From NCBI GenBank assembly GCA_003222035.1, contig QHUS01000048.1, positions 25,417 through 89,416 on the forward strand: a DNA stretch of 64,000 nucleotides, in the 5' to 3' direction. The first letter of the stretch is position 1, and every line of letters begins with the position of its first letter. The stretch comes from Gemmatimonadota bacterium. GTDB taxonomy: Bacteria; Gemmatimonadota; Gemmatimonadetes; Gemmatimonadales; GWC2-71-9. This document shows, one piece after another, positions 1 through 8,483 of this stretch. A program made the translations under genes and the position numbers. The notes beneath the pieces are model-generated. The model had not been told where the DNA came from. It made no database searches and saw only the letters and a list, made by a program, of their open reading frames with translations.

Positions 1-44
1 GGCATGCCGTGCCCCCAGCGCGGGCGGCGGCGGTGCCGGCGTGA
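1..44 (+). CDS. 3' end of an upstream gene (partial)
   Basis: A reading frame enters from the left edge and stops at a TGA whose GTGA overlaps the start codon of the next gene. Only 13 codons are visible, rich in Ala, Pro and Arg, so no function can be read. The 4-base GTGA overlap is the join used throughout this window between co-transcribed genes, which is the only support. It would be the first visible member of the ATP-grasp/GNAT/KamA unit. Confidence 0.3.
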   Translation, partial: HAVPPARAAAVPA

Positions 45-1060
45 AGATCGCGATCCTGTTCGACCCCGGGGCCGCCGACTGGACACCCGAGGACATCCGC
101 GGCGTCATGAAAGCCGTGGACGAGATCGGCACGATCTTCGGGACGAAGGGGCACAAGATCCGCAAGATTCCGGTCCGCCACGACATGCGCTGGTTCCAGA
201 CGGCGCGACGGGCGGACCTCGTCTTCAACCTGTGCGAGGGTGTGCACGGCAAGAGCGAGTGGGAGGAACACGTCGTCGGGACGCTCGAGTTTGCGGGCAT
301 CCCGGTCACCGGTGCGAGCCTCTGGACGCTCGCCGCGTGCCGGCGCAAGCCGATCGCCAACTCCCTGCTGCAGCAGGCCGGGCTTCCCATCCCCCGCTGG
401 ACGGTGGCACAGGGGAAGATCGACGACGCGTTCCCGTTGCCGGCCATCGTCAAGCCGGCGGCCGAGGACGCGAGCGCCGGGGTGGACCGCGGGTCCGTGG
501 TCAGCGACCGCAAGACGCTGCGCGCCCGGGTGGCGGCGATGACCGAGCAGTTCGACGAGGTGCTCGTCCAGGAGTACGTCGGCGGCCGCGAGTTCAACGT
601 GGGGTTCGTCGGAAACCGGGTGCTGCCGATCGCGGAGATCGACTTCAGCCGCATGCCCGAGGGCGCGTGGCCGATCCTCACCTACGCGGGGAAATGGGAA
701 ATCGGGTCCCCGGACGATCTGGGGAGCGTGCCCGTCTGCCCCGCGGCCGTCCCGCAGAAGCTCGCCGATCGGCTCGTCCGGATCGCCGACCTCTCCTGGC
801 GCACGATGCAGGGAAAGGGCTACGGGCGCATCGACCTCCGGCTCGACGACGCGGGACGGCCCTGGGTGCTCGAGGTCAACCCCAATCCCGACCTGAACGA
901 CGACGCCGGCCTGTCGCGCATGGCGAAGGCCGCCGGCTGGGACTACGCGGAGCTGGTGCGCCGGATCGCCGAGGTGGCACTCCGCGAAGCGCAGGGCGCC
1001 AAGGCGGCGCGTGAGCTGCTCGCTCCGTCCCGTCGGCCGCGCGCAACGCGGACCGCTTGA
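41..1060 (+). CDS. D-Ala-D-Ala ligase-like ATP-grasp protein
   Basis: The 339-residue protein looks like an ATP-grasp carboxylate-amine ligase related to D-alanine-D-alanine ligase. Such enzymes make an acyl-phosphate and join it to an amine. Seen in the sequence: an N-terminal Rossmann-like start, a central VLVQEYVGGREFNVGF segment typical of the ATP-grasp subdomain, and a C-terminal Mg-site motif of the form VLEVNPNPDLN. The start is a GTG overlapping the previous stop. It is followed with overlap by a GNAT acetyltransferase and then KamA. That context argues against cell-wall Ddl and for ligation of an unusual amino acid such as beta-lysine; the substrate is an inference. The last 20 residues are Arg-rich and lie where the next gene overlaps. 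Confidence 0.85.
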   Translation: MKIAILFDPGAADWTPEDIRGVMKAVDEIGTIFGTKGHKIRKIPVRHDMRWFQTARRADLVFNLCEGVHGKSEWEEHVVGTLEFAGIPVTGASLWTLAACRRKPIANSLLQQAGLPIPRWTVAQGKIDDAFPLPAIVKPAAEDASAGVDRGSVVSDRKTLRARVAAMTEQFDEVLVQEYVGGREFNVGFVGNRVLPIAEIDFSRMPEGAWPILTYAGKWEIGSPDDLGSVPVCPAAVPQKLADRLVRIADLSWRTMQGKGYGRIDLRLDDAGRPWVLEVNPNPDLNDDAGLSRMAKAAGWDYAELVRRIAEVALREAQGAKAARELLAPSRRPRATRTA

Positions 1061-1482
1061 GCGACTCACGGCGGCCACCGGCCTGTTTCGGCCGGACGAG
1101 GTCGCCATCGCGGTGGAGCTACTCGACGAGGCGCTCGCCGGAGACGACGACTACCGCTTCGTCGGCGCGTATACGGACGACGCACTCGTCGGATACGCTT
1201 GCTGGGGGCCCACGCCGGCGACCACCGGCACCTTCGATCTCTACTGGATCGTCGTCGACGCGGCGCGTCAGGGAGCGGGCATCGGGACCCAGCTCCTGCG
1301 CGCCGTCGAGGCCACACTGACGGCGGAAGACGGACGCCTGATCGTCGTCGAGACGTCGTCCCGTGCCGCGTACGCGCCCACCCGCGCGTTTTACGAGCGG
1401 CGCGGCTACACCCAGGCGGCCCGGCTCCCGGGCTACTACGCCCCCGGCGACGACCTGGTGATCTACCTCAAGGATCTGACGC

Positions 1483-1511
<29 letters not shown>
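1011..1511 (+). CDS. GNAT-family N-acetyltransferase
   Basis: This 166-residue protein carries the GNAT acetyl-CoA signature: beta-4 ending in LYWIVVD, followed by the pyrophosphate loop RQGAGIGTQLL around residues 90-100, then a late AFYERRGY motif. The GTG start lies 50 bases inside the preceding gene, and its end overlaps kamA by 29 bases, so the three are probably translated together. In archaea and some bacteria KamA (AblA) works with a GNAT enzyme (AblB) to make N-epsilon-acetyl-beta-lysine. This protein is shorter than the AblB proteins I recall, so that match is only suggested. Confidence 0.83.
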
Positions 1512-2589
<1,078 letters not shown>

Positions 2590-2595
2590 GCTCTT

Positions 2596-2612
2596 CGCCG
2601 CCTGTTGCGGCG
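2596..2612 (+). terminator. GC-rich hairpin after kamA
   Basis: A perfect 6-bp stem (CGCCGC paired with GCGGCG) with a 5-base loop begins 7 bases after the kamA stop. No T-run follows, so it is at best a weak or Rho-assisted terminator. It separates the KamA unit from the peptidase gene. Confidence 0.25.
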
Positions 2613-2726
2613 GCGCCACGTTTGGTGCGTGCCACGCCACATTTTCGCCCCTCCGTGCCCAAGAACACCCTATCGCTCTCGGGAGCGCGCTCCATGCTTC
2701 CGAAGTCGGCAACAGGGACGACTCCC

Positions 2727-5165
2727 ATGAGCAAGCCGTCGTTGATCTCGCTCGCCGCACTGCTGTCGCTCTGCTGCACCGTGCCGATCAGGGCGCAGAC
2801 GAGTAGGGCCACCAGACCGGGACCCGGGACGGTCGATCACCTCGCCGCGGACCGCTACGACCCGGTCCTCGAGGGTTTGCGGAGCATGACGGCGGGGGAG
2901 CGGGCCGCCCCCGTCCGGAACCTCACCCTACGACGCGACGTCATCACATTCCACCTGGAAGACGGGATGCTCGTCCTCGCGACGCCCGTCGCGGGCCGCA
3001 CGGTCGGCGCGACGTTCGTGGGACGCGGCTCCATCTCGTTCACGCCTCCGCTCGCGATCGAACGCGTGGAGCTGCTGCGTCTCCTTGGGGACTCCACCGT
3101 GCAGGCACAAATCTCGGCGGCCGCCTTCGTGTTCACCGATTCCACGCTGGCGGAGCTCCAGCGACAGCTCGAGTTCGCTCCCCTCCCGCGCCCCGTCGCG
3201 AGCCAGGCGTCCGGCGTTCTCGGAGACGCCGTCGAACACCTGGTGGATGGCCGTCGGGTGGTGCAACCCACTCTGATGACGGCACTGCTGGACGGCGAGA
3301 CCAACGGGTTCTTCTACGCCTACGTCAAGCGCGTGCAAGGCGAAAACCTGATGTTCGTGGTCGACCCAGAGGACGAAGAGCCGGTCATGCTCCTCCGCGC
3401 CGGCCGTGAGGGAGAGAAGATTCAAGTTCTGTCCGAGTTTCAGCGCGCCGAAGACCTGCCAGATACCATTCGCGCGGAGCCGGGGCGGCGTAACGCGCTC
3501 AAGCTCGGGGCGTACGAGATTGACGCGACCGTCGCCAAAGGGCTCGGGTTTGCGGCCACGGCCACGGTCCGGTTGACGGCACGCCGGGATGGGACGCACT
3601 GGGCCCGTTTCGATCTGCTCTCCGACCTGGCCGTGGACTCCGTGCGAGCGGACGGAGGCCGGGCCGCGACGTTCTTCCGCCCCAACAAGACGTCGGAGTT
3701 CTGGGTTCGCATCGACCCCGCGCTGCGCGCGGGAGACACGCTCGCCCTACGCGTCGCGTATCACGGCGACCTCGTGGGCTACACGTCGATCACGCAAAAC
3801 ATCACCCGCCATTGGCCAATGTCGGCCAGGGGCGATATCCCAGGAACGCCCGACAAGTGGTTGTACGTGAAGTCCTGCTACAGCTGGTTCCCCCGCTACG
3901 GAGGGCAAGCCGCGAGTGTGGACATCACGTTCCATACGCCGAAACGGTACCGTCTCGCGAGCATCGGCCGGCTACTGGATTCCCACCCCCAGGGTGACGC
4001 GGTGACGTCGCACTGGGCCACGGTACGGCCCACCGATCAGGTGTGCTTCAGTCTGGGCGAGCTCGACGAATTCGAAATCCACGACCCGCGTATTCCGCCG
4101 GTCACCGTCCACACGAACGGCGACGCGCATCGCCAGCTCGACCAGTTCTTTTTGACGCTGCAGAAGCAATTCGACGGGGCGCCGTTTTGGTCGCGCTTCG
4201 TCTCCTCGCGCTCACCCGAGCAGGAGGTGGGTGGCGACGTGGCGAACAGCCTCGCGTTCTTTACCCGCATCTACGGTCCGCCGTTGTTCGATCGCTACTA
4301 CGCCGCCGAGATCCCGTTCGCCTACGGGCAGGCATTCCCGGGGCTCATCTACCTGCCGGTGTGGACGTTTCAGGCGATGAGCGACAGCGGGTACGACGAG
4401 ATCCTCCGCGCCCACGAGATGGCCCACCAGTGGTGGGGCATCGGGGTCGACCCCGCAAGCTACCGGGATCGCTGGTTGTCGGAGGGGTTCGCCGAATTCT
4501 CCGGGCTGTGGTACATGCAGCTGGTCCTCGGGGACAACGAGAAGTTCTTCCGACACCTCAAACACTGGCGCCGGGAGATTCGCGGGCGGCGCGACGCCGC
4601 GCCTCCGCTCGGCATCGGCTGGCGGGCGGAACAGCTGAATGCCCGGGACTCGAGGCTCACGACGTATTACAAGGGAGCCTGGGTGCTGCAAATGCTGCGG
4701 AACCTCATGCTCAACTTCCGTACCATGCAGGAGGACGCGTTCATCGCGACAATGCGGGATTTCTATGGCCAGTTTCGCGGCCGCCGGGCGTCGACGCGGG
4801 ACTTCCAACGCGTGGTCGAACGTCACGTGGGGACGGACATGACCTGGTTCTTCGACGAGTGGGTCCGCGGCACCGCGATCCCCAGGTATGTCTTCTCGTG
4901 GCACGCCGAGCGCGGCGAGGGCGCCCAAGCCGGGCATTACGCGCTGCGGATGCGCATCCGGCAGGAGGACGTGCCGCGGGAGTTCACGATGCCGGTCCCG
5001 ATCGAGATCACGTTCACCGACACGACGATGCACGCGTGGGTACGCGTGGAGGTGACCGGAACAGTGAGCGAGCTGACTCTCGATCTCCCGGCCGAGCCCA
5101 AGCGGCTCGAGCTCAATCCGCTGGAGTCGGTGCTCGCCGACGTGAAAGAGGAGAGTTGGAACTAG
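2727..5165 (+). CDS. Secreted M1-family zinc metallopeptidase
   Basis: This is a gluzincin aminopeptidase-like protein. The zinc site reads HEMAH at residues 563-567, with the third ligand E586 eighteen residues later in a WLSEGFAEF motif, exactly the M1 spacing. I chose the ATG at 2727 because it starts a clear signal peptide (MSKPSLISLAALLSLCC, then Ala-Gln); upstream in-frame ATGs would put about 35 polar residues before it. The result is 812 residues, with a long N-terminal beta-rich region before the catalytic domain. The usual M1 exopeptidase motif GxMEN is not evident; a FPGLIYLP segment lies where it is expected. Free-amino-terminus specificity is therefore uncertain. Its stop overlaps the convergent regulator gene by CTAG. 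Confidence 0.9.
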   Translation: MSKPSLISLAALLSLCCTVPIRAQTSRATRPGPGTVDHLAADRYDPVLEGLRSMTAGERAAPVRNLTLRRDVITFHLEDGMLVLATPVAGRTVGATFVGRGSISFTPPLAIERVELLRLLGDSTVQAQISAAAFVFTDSTLAELQRQLEFAPLPRPVASQASGVLGDAVEHLVDGRRVVQPTLMTALLDGETNGFFYAYVKRVQGENLMFVVDPEDEEPVMLLRAGREGEKIQVLSEFQRAEDLPDTIRAEPGRRNALKLGAYEIDATVAKGLGFAATATVRLTARRDGTHWARFDLLSDLAVDSVRADGGRAATFFRPNKTSEFWVRIDPALRAGDTLALRVAYHGDLVGYTSITQNITRHWPMSARGDIPGTPDKWLYVKSCYSWFPRYGGQAASVDITFHTPKRYRLASIGRLLDSHPQGDAVTSHWATVRPTDQVCFSLGELDEFEIHDPRIPPVTVHTNGDAHRQLDQFFLTLQKQFDGAPFWSRFVSSRSPEQEVGGDVANSLAFFTRIYGPPLFDRYYAAEIPFAYGQAFPGLIYLPVWTFQAMSDSGYDEILRAHEMAHQWWGIGVDPASYRDRWLSEGFAEFSGLWYMQLVLGDNEKFFRHLKHWRREIRGRRDAAPPLGIGWRAEQLNARDSRLTTYYKGAWVLQMLRNLMLNFRTMQEDAFIATMRDFYGQFRGRRASTRDFQRVVERHVGTDMTWFFDEWVRGTAIPRYVFSWHAERGEGAQAGHYALRMRIRQEDVPREFTMPVPIEITFTDTTMHAWVRVEVTGTVSELTLDLPAEPKRLELNPLESVLADVKEESWN

Positions 5166-5854
5166 GCGCCTGGTTCGGCGAGCAGTCCGGTGCGCAGCGC
5201 GAAGCGCACGAGCTCCGGTCGCTGGGAGAGCCCCAGCCGATCCTTCAGCCGGGCACGGTGCTCGTCCACCGTGCGGGGGCTCAGCGCCAGCCGCCGGGCG
5301 ATCTCTCTCGAGCTGTACCCCAGGGCCAGTAACCCCAACACCTGGCGTTCGCGTGCGCTGAGCCGATCCGCCGCCACCCGCTCGTCGTCGAGCTCACCCA
5401 CCCTCCGGTACCGCTGCAGCACTACCAAGCGGGCCGCGTCCTCGTCCAGAAAGAGCCGGTCTTCGACCACGGTGTGAATCGCGCGTGTCAGGTCGTCGAT
5501 GGGGGCGATCTTCCGCATGAAGCCGCTCGCGCCGGCCTCGAGCGCATCGCACAGCTGCGTTTCCTGGGGCAGCGCGGTCAGCACGAGGACCTTGGTGCCG
5601 AGACCCAGTGCGACGATGCGACGCGTGGCTTCGATGCCGCCGCTCCCCGGCATCGCCAAGTCCATGAGGACGACGTGCGGTCGCGTGGCCTTGGCCAGCG
5701 TCACGGCTTCACTGCCGCTGCCAGCCTCGCCGACGATTACAAGATCGGACTCCTTCTCGAGCAACGCGCGCAGGCCTGCCCGCACGACCGTGTGATCGTC
5801 CGCGAGAATCACCTTGATGAGCCGCCGCCCGGCGGCGGCGCCCGGCCTGAACAC
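5162..5854 (-). CDS. LuxR/NarL-family response regulator
   Basis: The 230-residue protein has a receiver domain followed by a LuxR-type helix-turn-helix. The acidic pocket is D19-D20, the phospho-acceptor D65, with T93 and K115 at the usual switch positions. The HTH carries LSARERQVLGLLALGYSSREIA and a recognition helix SPRTVDEHRARL. I chose the GTG at 5854 because a GGAGG lies 8 bases upstream; a later GTG at 5812 lacks a ribosome site. No partner kinase is adjacent. An 11-bp direct repeat sits 52-73 bases upstream and could be its own binding site. The stop overlaps the convergent M1 peptidase gene through CTAG. Confidence 0.9.
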   Translation of the reverse strand: MFRPGAAAGRRLIKVILADDHTVVRAGLRALLEKESDLVIVGEAGSGSEAVTLAKATRPHVVLMDLAMPGSGGIEATRRIVALGLGTKVLVLTALPQETQLCDALEAGASGFMRKIAPIDDLTRAIHTVVEDRLFLDEDAARLVVLQRYRRVGELDDERVAADRLSARERQVLGLLALGYSSREIARRLALSPRTVDEHRARLKDRLGLSQRPELVRFALRTGLLAEPGA

Positions 5855-5905
5855 CGCGACAACCTCCCTCCAGACCCGCTCTCTGCACGGGTAGCATGTT
5901 CCGTA

Positions 5906-5927
5906 CCCAGTCGGAACCCAGTCGGAA
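5906..5927. promoter_or_regulatory. Tandem 11-bp direct repeat in divergent promoter region
   Basis: CCCAGTCGGAA occurs twice back to back between the divergent response regulator and alcohol dehydrogenase genes. An 11-bp period puts both copies on one face of the helix, as for dimeric activators. Binding by the neighbouring LuxR-type regulator is an inference. Confidence 0.45.
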
Positions 5928-5975
5928 GAGTTGCGCGGCTGCAACACCGCGCACCTGCCCGAAGTAGTTTTCCGC

Positions 5976-6965
5976 ATGCGAGCGATGCTGCTCGACGCGC
6001 CGCGTCGGCCCCTTCGGCTCAGCGCCAGCGCCACCCCGCCCCCCGAGCCCGGCCCGGGCCAGGTGCTTGTCGCCGTGAAGACATGTGGCGTGTGCCGCAC
6101 CGACCTGCATGTGCTCGACGGCGAGCTGCCGCATCCCAAGCTGCCGCTCGTCTTGGGCCACGAGATCGTCGGCACGGTCGAGCGCGTCGGCGCGGGCGTG
6201 GACCGGTTCACGGGGGGGCAGCGCGTCGGCGTCCCGTGGCTGGGCTGGACCTGCGGTGAATGCCGCTACTGCCGCGCCGGTCGCGAGAACCTGTGTGATG
6301 GCGCGCGCTTCACCGGCTACCTCATCGACGGCGGGTACGCCGAGTACACGGTCGCCGATGCGCGGTTTTGCTTCCCAATCCCGGACGGCTACGACGATCT
6401 CGGGGCGGCGCCCCTCTTGTGCGCCGGCCTGATAGGGTACCGGGCGCTCGTCGCCGCCGGGGATGCGGAGCGGCTCGGGCTCTACGGCTTCGGCGCCGCG
6501 GCGCACATCGTGGCGCAAGTGGCGCGACATCAGGGACGGCGTGTCTTCGCGTTCACGCGCCCGGGCGACGACCAGGCGCAGCAGTTCGCGCGCCGGCTCG
6601 GCGCGGCATGGGCGGGAGCATCGGATGCCCAGGCCCCCGAGCCCCTCGACGCCGCCATCATCTTCGCGCCCGTCGGCGCGCTGGTGCCGGCAGCGCTCCG
6701 CGCGGTCGCGAAGGGTGGAACGGTCGTCTGCGCGGGGATTCACATGAGCGACATTCCGTCACTCCCCTATGAGCGGCTTTGGGAGGAGCGCGTGCTCCGG
6801 TCCGTCGCGAACCTGACCCGCAGGGACGGCGCGGAATTCCTGGCGCTGGCTCCCAGGGTGCCCGTGCGGACCGAGGTGGAGGCGTACCCGCTCGAGCGGG
6901 CGAACGAGGCGCTGGAAAAGCTGCGGGCGGGAACAGTCCGGGGAGCTGCGGTCCTACAAGTTTGA
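5976..6965 (+). CDS. Zinc-dependent alcohol dehydrogenase
   Basis: This 329-residue member of the medium-chain dehydrogenase family oxidises alcohols or reduces aldehydes with NAD(P). Catalytic zinc ligands are visible at C37 (CGVC) and H62 (GHE). The structural zinc set is C93, C96, C99 and C107. The cofactor loop is GFGAAA, less regular than GxGxxG. I started at the ATG at 5976 (MRAMLLDAP), where family similarity begins; an ATG 45 bases earlier adds unrelated residues. Its 3' end runs directly into an inverted heptad repeat. Confidence 0.9.
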   Translation: MRAMLLDAPRRPLRLSASATPPPEPGPGQVLVAVKTCGVCRTDLHVLDGELPHPKLPLVLGHEIVGTVERVGAGVDRFTGGQRVGVPWLGWTCGECRYCRAGRENLCDGARFTGYLIDGGYAEYTVADARFCFPIPDGYDDLGAAPLLCAGLIGYRALVAAGDAERLGLYGFGAAAHIVAQVARHQGRRVFAFTRPGDDQAQQFARRLGAAWAGASDAQAPEPLDAAIIFAPVGALVPAALRAVAKGGTVVCAGIHMSDIPSLPYERLWEERVLRSVANLTRRDGAEFLALAPRVPVRTEVEAYPLERANEALEKLRAGTVRGAAVLQV

Positions 6966-7077
6966 ACGCGGAACGCGGAAGGCGGAACAGATCGCGCGAG
7001 TCCTGAACCGGACGGCCGCCATCGACGATCGAACCGTCCCATCAGTTCCGCGTTCCGCGCTCCCCGTTCCGCGTTGT
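6964..7077. repeat. Inverted pair of GAACGCG heptad repeats
   Basis: The left arm (6964-6991) is four 7-bp units, GAACGCG, GAACGCG, GAAGGCG and GAACAGA. The right arm (about 7045-7077) carries the same kind of units on the opposite strand. About 55 bases separate them. The pair lies between two convergent genes and could fold into a long hairpin that ends both transcripts. Confidence 0.6.
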
Positions 7078-7078
7078 C

Positions 7079-8065
7079 TCAAGGCAGCTGCCAGATCTCC
7101 ACCCGGTTCCCCGTGAAGACGGGGATCAGCACGCGCCGGCGCTTGCCGTCGAAGCCGATGTCCGCGGGGCTGGGCACACCCGTGATCACCTTCACTTCCT
7201 GTCCGGACTCGTAGCTCGAGACCGTCGAGTCGGCCCAGCTGGACACTAGGATCCGGTTGCCGACGATCTCGACGCCGTCGAACCCGCCCGGACCCTTGGC
7301 GATCACGCTGGGGGCCTTGTCGCCCGGCTTCCACGCGAGCACGGCGCGCCCGCCGAATTGCACGACGATGAACCGTTTGCCCACCGAGTCCAGGGTGATG
7401 CCGTTGGGCCGACCCAGCGTGTCACCGCGCACCGCCACCGTCACCTGCCGGTCCGGCGCGATTCGGAAAATCCGATCGGGGCCGGGGTGCAGCACGTTGC
7501 CGACGTCGTCGAATCGGATGCCCGTATCCGTGATGTAAAGCGCGCCGGTCTGAGCGGTCGCGATGTCGTTCAGGAACACCGCTCCCAGGCCGGCGAGGCT
7601 CACCGTGTCTCGGGGCACCCCGGACTTCGCGTCGAAGGCACGGACCACGTCGATGTCCGCGACCCACAATGTGTCGCCGCGCAGCGCCATCCCCTTCGGC
7701 GCATTGAGCGTGACGCCGCTGTGCCCGCCCTCGACGAACTTGAGGTTTTCGACCGCGCCGTCCGGCCGCACGCGACTGATGAAGCCGTTGTTGTCCTTGG
7801 CCGTCGGCCCGCCGTTGATGTTCGAGACGAAGTAGATGTCTTGCGCCGGGTCGTACAGCACCGACTCGGGGGTGAGGAACCCTTCCACGACGCCGACCTT
7901 GGTCGCGCCGGGACTCGGCAGTGGCGCGGGTGGCGTCGGCTGCGCGACGGGCGCCACCGGCGTCGTGTCCGTCACGGACGTGTCGGCCTGGCGCTGCGCC
8001 GAACGCCGCTCCATCGGCGGGCAAGCGGCGCCGAGGACGGCGAGGCAGAGGACAGTCCCTCTCAT
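7079..8065 (-). CDS. Secreted SMP-30/gluconolactonase-like beta-propeller protein
   Basis: The 328-residue protein begins with a signal peptide (MRGTVLCLAVLGAAC), possibly a lipoprotein with C15 as acceptor. A Pro/Ala linker follows, then a six-bladed beta-propeller pattern of the SMP-30/NHL kind, with repeats such as NGFISRVRPDGAVE and GRPNGITLDSVGKRF. Family members bind Ca or other divalent ions and include lactonases, but no catalytic set is certain here. A GGAGG lies before the ATG. The start overlaps the stop of the damaged gene upstream (TCAT on the plus strand), so EF-G, the remnant and this gene may share a transcript. Confidence 0.83.
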   Translation of the reverse strand: MRGTVLCLAVLGAACPPMERRSAQRQADTSVTDTTPVAPVAQPTPPAPLPSPGATKVGVVEGFLTPESVLYDPAQDIYFVSNINGGPTAKDNNGFISRVRPDGAVENLKFVEGGHSGVTLNAPKGMALRGDTLWVADIDVVRAFDAKSGVPRDTVSLAGLGAVFLNDIATAQTGALYITDTGIRFDDVGNVLHPGPDRIFRIAPDRQVTVAVRGDTLGRPNGITLDSVGKRFIVVQFGGRAVLAWKPGDKAPSVIAKGPGGFDGVEIVGNRILVSSWADSTVSSYESGQEVKVITGVPSPADIGFDGKRRRVLIPVFTGNRVEIWQLP

Positions 8066-8483
8066 TGGTGTTCCTCCTCTTCGGCTCCTGCCTTGATGTG
8101 CCGCAGCACCCGCCGGTGGATCGCCGTGACCAGGCGGTCGGCGGGCAGCGTCCAGTAGCTCTGCGGAAACATGTCCAGCACGTACCGCGTGCGCCCCTCC
8201 AGGCGGGTGCGGTGGCCCGGCAGCGCAATGAGTCGAAACTCCCCCTGGGTCGCTCGGAAGTACCCGTCCAGGTGCGGCGGGTTCACTTCGCGGTACGGGC
8301 TCCACTCGCGCATCGGGGGGCCTGCGCGGAAGATCCACTCGTCAGGCTCGGGCAGGTCGGGGAACGCAACGACGTGGTGTCGTACTTGAGCAGCATCAGG
8401 CCCGCGCCGTGCGGCAGGTCGGTGCGCCGGTCGACCGGATCGCGGAAGGAAAACCAGAGGCGCAGCCAGCGCCTCTCGCTCAC
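8062..8483 (-). pseudogene. SRPBCC-family membrane protein gene with internal deletions
   Basis: The GTG at 8483 overlaps the EF-G stop, and the last codons overlap the next start. Yet the 422 bases between are not a multiple of three and read in two frames. The first frame gives WLRLWFSFRDPVDRRTDL and a start of a membrane helix (GLMLLKY). A second frame then gives VVAFPDLPEPDEWIFRAG, PPMREWSPY and PHLDGYFRATQGEFRL. From memory, relatives place several membrane helices and part of an SRPBCC fold between these pieces. The simplest reading is two internal deletions that left only the ends. An assembly error is possible. Confidence 0.6.
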
